Assembly: GCA_035222895.1 (NCBI GenBank)
Contig: JAVYIG010002226.1
Coordinates: 1 to 64,000, forward strand
Direction: 5' to 3'
From: Strongylocentrotus droebachiensis
Lineage: Eukaryota; Echinodermata; Echinoidea; Camarodonta; Strongylocentrotidae
DNA: 64,000 nucleotides
The notes beneath the pieces are model-generated. The model saw nothing but the letters and a program-made list of their open reading frames with translations. It ran no database searches and was not told where the DNA came from. Both the position numbers and the translations under genes were made by a program. This document shows positions 37,001-46,053 of the stretch, in pieces. Position 1 is the stretch's first letter. Every line of letters starts with the position of its first letter.

Positions 37001-40000
37001 GGCTGGGGCCAATTGCACAGGGAAAATGTTATGGTCAGAGTATCCCTTTGACAAAATCCTCCCTATGGACAGCCATTCCTCCAAACCGTATTCAGGGTTC
37101 AATGAAGGCACCCTGTAATCCTCGCCATCTGCCGATGTATTAAAAAAGGAGTTCCAAAATGCACTATATGCTTCTCTAGATACTCCTCTGGCATCCACTC
37201 CTAACTCCTCTACAAAAGTTACCTTCAACTGGATACTAAGGATCTCAGGCGTCTTGAAAAGTGCAATCATTTCAGCTTGGATATTGCTTCGATGTAAACG
37301 GATTTGCAGAGCTTTTGTATCTGAAGGAATTCCCGCATCATCTAACTGAAGATCATAATCTATGGCAGCTTGTTGAGGGTTTGCACGTTGAATTTGAGCA
37401 TCAGCTTGTTGTTGGCTTCTTGGTTGAGTGTGATCGCCATTTTCAGTAGCTTGATGTAGGTTTCCTGGTTGAGTTTGAGCACGATTGTCAGTGGCTTGAT
37501 GTAGGTTTCCTGGTTGAGTTTGAGCACGATTGTCAGTGGCTTGTTGTAGGTTTCCTGGTTGAGCTTGAGCACGATTGTCAGTGGATTGTTGTAGGTTTCC
37601 TGGTTGAGTTTGAGCACGATTGTCAGTAGCTAGTGTTTGGTTTCTTGGTTGAGTGTGAGCACCATTGTCAGTGGCTTGTGCTTGGTTTGGAGGTTGAATT
37701 TCGGCACTAATATTAGTGGATCGTTGTGGGTTTACAGATTGACCTTCAAAGTCCGAGAATCCCAAATGTATTGGTGGTAATTCACAATCATCATCTATCA
37801 TGCAACCTCCAACATATTCAAGGTTTAATGGTAATGTTTCATCTAGCTGAGATTGTGTGCCTTCATCACTTTTTCTCCCAAACTGGACAACATAACAGTC
37901 ACTTGAATCACTTTCTTCTTCTGGCTGGTTTTCACTTTGATTGTCTGAAGAGGTTTCTGTCGATGGTTGGTCTCTATTTTTTTTTTTGGTGCACAGGTAT
38001 AGTCTCAAAACACGTGATTTCGCATTTTCATACAGTTCGCCTACAGTGGAATTCCTCATCTCACATCCTCTAAAATCTTGAATGTCCACTTCGTAGTCTT
38101 CAATTTTACCCCTTTTGGATTTACCATCAGGGAAAAATAGCCCTTTTGCAGTTGCAAGAAGGTTGTCTAGTCCTTCGCTCTTGTTTGCTCTTATTTCTCT
38201 TGTCCCTCCTCCGCCTTGACTCCTCACTTGCTTTAATTCCTTTGTTGCATAGTCAAAATCCATCCACCCTACTTCTAATTTTCGTGTATCTTTGTGTGCA
38301 TTGTTACGTTTTTTTGAGGGGGGATTGTCATCAACTGACTTTTTTTTTCTTGAAAGTCTTGTTCTCAGCCTTTCCAGAAGGCTTGACGATGGTTTTTCGT
38401 TTTTCGTTTGACACCTGCAGAATGCCCTTGCAGCGAGTCTATCACCGAAGGCAGGGAGGTAGTCCTTCAAGCATTCATCATCCATTTCAAGCAAGGCATG
38501 GCAGTCAATCTGAGAAGGAATTAAAAAAAAAAAACATCTTTCAGATGGGAGATTAGAAGCGAATGCTCTTCTATATTACACATGGTAACCATACTTCAAT
38601 AAACCCCAAATTACTCTTTAACAAGGGCAACGCAAAGCGTAGCATCCTCTAGCCTGGTACAAATTTACATAACTAGCAATTATTGCAATTTAATGAGCTG
38701 TGACCTTTGACCTTTGACTTATATACTCAACAACATTACTTACGTTATCGAATGGAAACCACATTTTTGCATATATAATTAGCTATTTTGCATATTTGAT
38801 GAGCTATGACCTTTGACCTACATACATAAGATCATGGGTGAACTGAATAAATTATTTGCCCATTGAACCACTGCTGTTTTTATCTGTTCTTTAACCCTAA
38901 CAGGGCCGGGGGACGTTTCGTGCGATATGTCTGCAACGCAAACAAATTCTACCGCGAAGTTTCAGGACTTTTTTCTTTCAAACCTCGCGCATCTTTTGAC
39001 ACCAAATTTGCAATGCCTGGGCGCGCGGTTCCGAAGTTACACAACATTTCGCACTTGCACGTCGGACCAAAAACTGCTAAAAAAAACGTGATTTCATGTA
39101 CATTTTCAATACAAATTGTGTTTTCAGAGAAAATTCATAGATGTATGAATATTTTTACTTCTATTGATTAAAATTAATTAATTCTATGTTGTTTATGATC
39201 GCAAAAGTGTCACCGACAAATTTTGTCGAAAAAAACAATAAAAAAACAAAAGGTAAAAAAACAAAGAAATACATAAGAAATTTTAAAGACAATAAAATAC
39301 ACAAGAAATTCAGATTGATACGGGAATTTTTTTCAAGTTCATTTGCTAAAAATACTACGTAGAGTGTTTAGACCAAAATTAGCACTTGTGGACCTTTAAG
39401 TGATTTAGAGCAAAATGTCTGATTCCATGCATAAATTAGCATAATTAATTAATATAAAATAAAATTCAATAAATTCAGAAAAATTAAATATACAATTTTG
39501 TAGATTATGTCACAAGCATCGTGTGCACGCCGATTTTTGTGGCGATTGCGCAGTCGACCCCCCCCCCTGCTGTGAGATAGCCTAAATAACTCGGCCTCTT
39601 TAGGGTTAAGCCTAAATATTTGCCTGTCTGTATGTAAACTTACATTACATTACTTACAACACATAAAGACTGGTACATTTCTTGGAATATCAGCAAAATA
39701 TCTTGATTTTTGTAAATATCTGGAAAACAGACATCCTTCACCAAAGTTGAGTGATCTATGACATTGACTTTTACATATTGGACCAGCATCACATGTAAGC
39801 ATTGGCTATCAATAAAATTCTCATCAAAATGAATTACTACAATGGAGTCCCTTACCTCACCTTATAGCTATAAATTGTCGATACCACTTAGGTTTTTTGT
39901 TCTGTGAGATTTTGGGTGTAGTTTTATCATTAATTTTCAAGTTTTGTTTTCCAATTTGCCCTGTAAAATCTTTGTTGAATTAGAGAATTTTCATCCATCT

Positions 40001-43000
40001 ACTTAAAGAAGAATGTAGCAACATCAACCCTACCTAAAGTACTTGACAAAGTGCTCGATGTACATAAACCTATGGTACTATTTTCGAGATGCCCCCTTGG
40101 AAGTACCCTTTTTTGCTAATTTCACCAAACAAGGGGGTTGAGCAACCACTAGGCTCACCTGATCTCACTTTGCTTTTAAAAACTTCTAAAATTTATACCA
40201 AATGGTCACATATCTTTCTACCCATAACAATGGAATATGCAGAGGTATAATACTGCAATCACCAAAAGAAATAGGATGCTTGACTTTCTTGTGACAAATC
40301 TCCATAGCTAAATGTTTATCTCTACACTTCAACATATGACAGTAAGCACATTTATATGCAGAGCACTTTCTTTTGGCTTTGGTATTACTTTTGAAAGAAA
40401 CAAACAGACATTAGCCTGCACACATGAAATCTGTTTGCAGCACTGGAGTATTATAAAGGCATTACCAGTTTCTTACATCATTTCTAATAATGTGCCTTTT
40501 CCAATACTTTTGATTCTTTTAAAAAAGGAGATATGAACAGTATGTATACACAAAGAGCTACCTTATCTTTCTCCGTGGCTCTGAGCAAAGCTTAATTCCT
40601 CCACTTGTCGTTCCTTCAGGAAATCTATTAAGGATTTCTGCCCACCTTTCGCCATGTTTTCGGAGTCCATATCCTTAACACAATCTGTAGCTATCTGCAG
40701 GGGAATTAAAAAATAAGATTTATAAATATTACATGCAAAAATCAGGAAGTTTACAATCAATGAAGAAACACAATGTCCAAGTCTTAATTTATCCTTCTCA
40801 CAAATCTTCAAACATCTAACTAATAAAGAAAGAATGCTTATACATCTTCCAAAGATAGAATGGAAAGAGAATTTGGTAAGATGCATCATGAGTTTTGAGG
40901 GGCATCTCAAAAGAAGGAAAAGTCTCATTTAAAAAAAAAAGAAGAAGAAGAAGAGGACTGTAACTGTAATAGTTGCCATGTGCATTCCATGTTTCCAAGG
41001 AAACAATTCAAGTGTGCACATGTGCACTGGGAAAAATAAGGGGATTAATGCTCACCTGAGCTTACAGATGAATTCACATGCTCCCTGTGGAGCTGCTAAG
41101 GATATGGGACCTCATTGGGGCCACATTACCATTTGCACAACCTTGCATTACCTATCTCTACAATAATAACACATTTAATTCAAATAACCCCCCCCCCCCC
41201 AAAAAAAAAAAAAGAACAACGACAACGACAACAAAACAAAACAAACAAACAAAAAACTGTTACCCAACACGAGTCCATTGGGCTACTCTGGGAACTGTCA
41301 TGAACAAGTTTTATTCTCCACTTGTATAGGTATCTAAACACTGTAGTAATGTTATATTGAATGTTTCAGTTCTGGAACCAAATAATATGCTTGAAATTGC
41401 ATGACCAAATTCTTGTTTCTCTGGGAGAAATATATATGACTGGAAAGCCAATACAAAACTAGACAACTTTGCTGGACACAATTTTTCTTCATAACGATTG
41501 CAGAAAAAGTTACAGCCCTTTGAATTAGGAGTGTCTGGCAGAATGCGGCAAAATTGTCACTCCCTAAAATAATGGGGCACACAGGGGTTTCATGGTTGGT
41601 CGCACAAAGAGTTACAAATGTGGAAGATGTAAACATGGCCATGAGGACGGAAAAAGCTGCAGAGGATCCAAGAAAAATCATTCAGGAGTGCATGGAGGCA
41701 TTGCAGAGAAAGATGGGACATTGTGTAAGACTCCAGTGGGATTGCTTCGAAAGGGAAAACTCAAAGTCTGTAATTTGGGTATATATTTCTTTTGTGATAT
41801 CAGTCCTGGAACTTTTCTGACACACCTCGTATATCTGTTCCACTTACTTGGCATCTGTGGATAGCATCCTTGAAGAAAATGCCTAAGAGCAGGTTGGTGA
41901 GTTGAAGGTTAATTCTTCTCAAATGCTGCCTCAATGTTGCCAAGGAAAATGCTGAAAATGAAAAAAGGAGGGAACAGTGACGACTAATGATGCATTTTTT
42001 TTTTTTTTTTGGGGGGGGGGCTTAGGTAGTGACTAACAATTACCTACATTTCTTGAAATATAATAAAATGTTTAGTCTTTCTGTTTTTTGAAGAGGTACA
42101 TGTATGAACTTACTATAATATGCAACTTGTGAATAATTTACCTGTTGCTGATTCTCACTTGCAGAGAGTTTGAATTAAGTTACATTGAGCTCCTATCCTC
42201 ATGGATGATTCCTATAGTCATACATATATCGGTTACAATCTGAAAATGCATTTTTTTTTTTTAAATACATGAAACATTTCATTATTTACTTCAATCGCAT
42301 TATGGTTAATGTCACCACTCCAAGCACTGCCATTTATTTCATCATTGGCATTGAATTGCCAGTGACAGCTTACCATTTCCATAGTCTAGTGCCATAGACT
42401 TTGTACATGGTGAAGGTATACACATGGAATGAGAGGTGAATCGAACCACACTTTAGCCCCTTTCTTTTATCTTTAGAACAATCTTAAGACATTTATTGAG
42501 TTACATGCATGATTAAAAATTGTACATCCATGGGTAGAATTTTGAATGATTCCTGCCAAGTTTGGTTACATGTGATCATGCATTTTGACCAAAAAAATTG
42601 ATAAATCTGTTCCCTTTTCCATTTAGCCCCCACCCCTGATCCTAATGAACCCACCCCTGATGAAGGTGACAATAGCTAATCTTGAGCCTTCTGTTCATTG
42701 AGCTTCAAATCAATCCCAGAAAGTCATACCTGAATGAGATTAGCTGGGTGGTCAATGCTGTGCTGGAGGCTAGGGTGTGTATGCATGGGTCACAGCTGCA
42801 GAAAACACCCTACAAAAATTGTGCCTAAAAAGAGAATTTAAGAAAAAGTCAGTAAGTGACCTGTGCAATTAATACCCATATCAGGGCTGCACAAGAATTA
42901 GGTCATAAGTTTCAAGAATAAGGTTATGTGCCAACTAATGCCCAGAAAATTGGATTGTTTAGGTCTATCCTAAAGGTACGCTACAGCTCTAAGAGTCTAT

Positions 43001-44727
43001 CAGTTCAGTACGTACCATCTACAGGTCCTTTGGATTCAAAATTACTGAGTCTGTACTCTAATAAGTAATCAATAGTCTGTCCATCATCAAAGGTGTTCAA
43101 GTCTAAGATTGAGAAGAGCCACCTACGATTCAACTATCTATTCTTTGCGCCCTCTCTCATCTGCTGCAATCATATACCAACTGGTCCAGCATCGTATACA
43201 TCCAGATCCAGAAATCGTTACAAGTGTTTTCAAAACTTTTTCCTAGAACTTACATTCCATTACCCCTCATCTTGCTGCCTATTCTTCTATCTAATTTAAT
43301 TTCTTATTTCAATTCAGTTTCTTTTTTAACACTTACACTGAATAGGATTATAAGAGGAATTATACTTACTTGGAAACTCTGGATAGAACCTTTGTCCTTG
43401 TCCTTCAATTGGTGAGCTGAGCCTGAGGGATATTTCTTCTCAAATGCTGCCTCAGTGTTGCCGAAGAACACGCTGAAGACAGAAAACAAAGAAGCAGTGA
43501 TGATTAGTGAGGCAATTTTTTTGTTACCAAAATCATTAGCTATTCTTTTTTGGAAGATGGGAGATGAGTATGTGGTCCATGCATGGATGGACCATATACA
43601 TACATGTATGATATAGGGTCTAGAGTCTACTCCCAACTAACTTATATAGATGTAGATCCTACACATGTATTAACACTTATGTATGACATTAGTTTAAGTT
43701 TGTCGATGTTTTAGCCAGGCATTAAGTTACTGAAGAAATACAATGAATACAAAATTAAAATATTGAAAACACAATCAATAATAATAATAATCCGCTTTTT
43801 TATAGTGCTTAAGAGTAAGACATTAATAATGTATCTAAGCAGTTTACAGATTATTATTACCCCGTCCCCGGTCATCGGATTCAATCAGGATTGCCCGCAC
43901 ACAATGTATGCACATTCTCCACTCCCTGGGGGAGTATTCCAGCCATGCATGCAGTCTAGGTCTAGTCCTTATTTATAATATTTCAAAACTTATTGATTTT
44001 CTACACTCGTAGTTACTAGTACAATAAACCACATTCAGTCGATCTACCGTAGACGTAACTTAGTAGTATACATACTGTACGTACAAGGCCTGGCATGGCA
44101 TGGCCGCCTGGCTATATACGCTATTAACTGCATTAAGCAGCGAGCGCGCTAGCGCCAGCGCGCGACCACCCGGTTCCAGTATGCAATGGACTTATACGAG
44201 ATACTATCTCATTAAAACGAGATACTATCTCATTAAAACGAGATACTATGTCGTTTTAACGAGATACTATCTCATTAAAACGAGATAACTATCTCGTTTT
44301 AACGAGATACTATGTCGTTTTAACGAGATACTATGTCGTTTTAACGAGATACTATCTCATTAAAACGAGATACTATCTCATTAAAACGAGATACTATCTC
44401 ATTAAAACGAGATACTATCTCATTAAAACGAGATACTATCTCATTAAAACGAGATACTATCTCGTTTTAACGAGATAAAAATATTTTTACCATGTCCCTT
44501 CCCGGGCTCCGTAGTTTTGCTTCCATTTATTGAAACGTTAATTTAAAAATTCCATGACCTGGTACGAATAAACGTGTGAATAAAGAGTGGCCTACTTGGG
44601 GTACTGACTAAACACTGTTTTGTATACAAACCGGTTTTCTATCTCATTAACAACGGTTTACTAAATATATTCATTTCATGGTAACATAAAAATAATTTGG
44701 GAGTGCAAGAGAAGGGGTAAACACTAC

Positions 44728-44758
<31 letters not shown>

Positions 44759-46020
44759 ACAGGGAGAGAATGGGTGTATATATACGGAGAGAAAACATAG
44801 TATTTCCCCAAAACATTTAGCCTGATTTATAATTTATAATAAATAGTAATATAATGAGTTCCAAATACATGTGCCATATGCAAGATTATTGATGCTAACG
44901 AAGATATAAGTTGGGTTACTGATGCGTGACGTCATCTAGGCGCATTTTAATTAATTACGTTTATTGACCATTGTTATTTCCGTGAAACATTGTCAATTCA
45001 GTCTGAATGATTACGCGTGCGTCAAACTTTAAAATCGGTCCAAATTCTTATTAGACCCAAATAACACGTTTCAGACCTTATTGAGCATTAAGAACAATAA
45101 TGTGCGTGTTCCGTCCGTAATGAATGTATGAATTCAATTTGTAAAACTTGTGTTGCTGATACTATTTTTTAGCAATTTGAAATCAATTTTATCCATTATT
45201 GACCTAAATTTAGGTCTTAGACGTTTATGTTAAACCTCATAATTGACGCCCGCGCTAATGAATGCAAATATTCCTCAAATGGTAACAAAAGTACCTATTT
45301 TGAATCGACCATAACTCTTCAAAATGGCAGGTTACCCCAATATTTTTATGTTATGTTCTAACAGGGTAAGGATTGGAGATGGGATTTCATGTATCACGTT
45401 TCCTGTTAGAATGTTTTAAAGTCAAAACAGTGCCACTTAAAGGAAAACAATTGAAATTAATTCCATTTGGTAATATTTTGTCGAGGTTGTTTTGTATACA
45501 TATCCCTCTTTTTATTTTTCCCATATTCTATTATTTTGTATCTTAGATTTTATTTATACAACTTTAAATTATAGATAGCATAATACCCAATGCAATATCA
45601 TGGTAACATTTCACGCCGTCCCTACCACACCCCCTCCCCCCTCCCCCCTCCCACCACCAGCACTACCAGCATTTGTCAAATTATGGATCAGCTAGGACAA
45701 AGGCTACTTTCATATTATTCATCCAAGCTTAATGAGGAGATAAAAATATTATCGAAATGTATTTAGCAACACTAATGGTGTATATTGATTGTTTTCAATT
45801 TCGCTTTTATTATTTTTTTCCCATTTTTAATATAATGTCTATAACAAAATTAAGGCCTTTCCTAGAATATAATCAAGATAAAACATGGTCATTCAGTCTG
45901 ACTAGTACGGAGCTTAGGTTGGGTAATTTGGAGGGTTGCGGAATACCAAGTACTTACATTGTTTTTGTTGAATGTCAATCAATTTGTATGTCAGTCTTTT
46001 TTGTATGTGTCACCATGGTA

Positions 46021-46053
<33 letters not shown>

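Larger units (their letters stand above)
25099..44513. mobile_element. Giant IS3EU-type DNA transposon, 19.4 kb
   Basis: Termini read TACGGAGCCCGGGAAG and its exact inverse, flanked by a perfect 6-bp duplication. From memory of the Repbase superfamily description, IS3EU elements have TAY...RTA ends and 6-bp duplications, and the encoded IS3-like DDE protein agrees. The inverted repeats are 25099-28642 and 42591-44513; the left arm is longer, mainly because of ~1.45 kb at 25752-27197 absent on the right. The interior carries a transposase gene on the plus strand and a SAM-HECT gene on the minus strand, converging on a gene-poor centre (32.4-36.3 kb). It is inserted in intron 1 of HNMT-like A. 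The arms' near identity suggests a recent insertion. Confidence 0.88.
42591..44513 (-). repeat. Right terminal inverted repeat of giant transposon
   Basis: Reverse complement of the left arm without the 1.45-kb segment. Contains leader exons on the minus strand at 43370-43472 and 42730-42795, facing the HECT gene. A 68-codon open frame is identical in both arms. Confidence 0.9.

Noticed and set aside
41554-41864. Plus-strand open frames with Cys-rich start
   Set aside because: Two overlapping frames, no matching family, and they lie in the intron of the minus-strand HECT gene.
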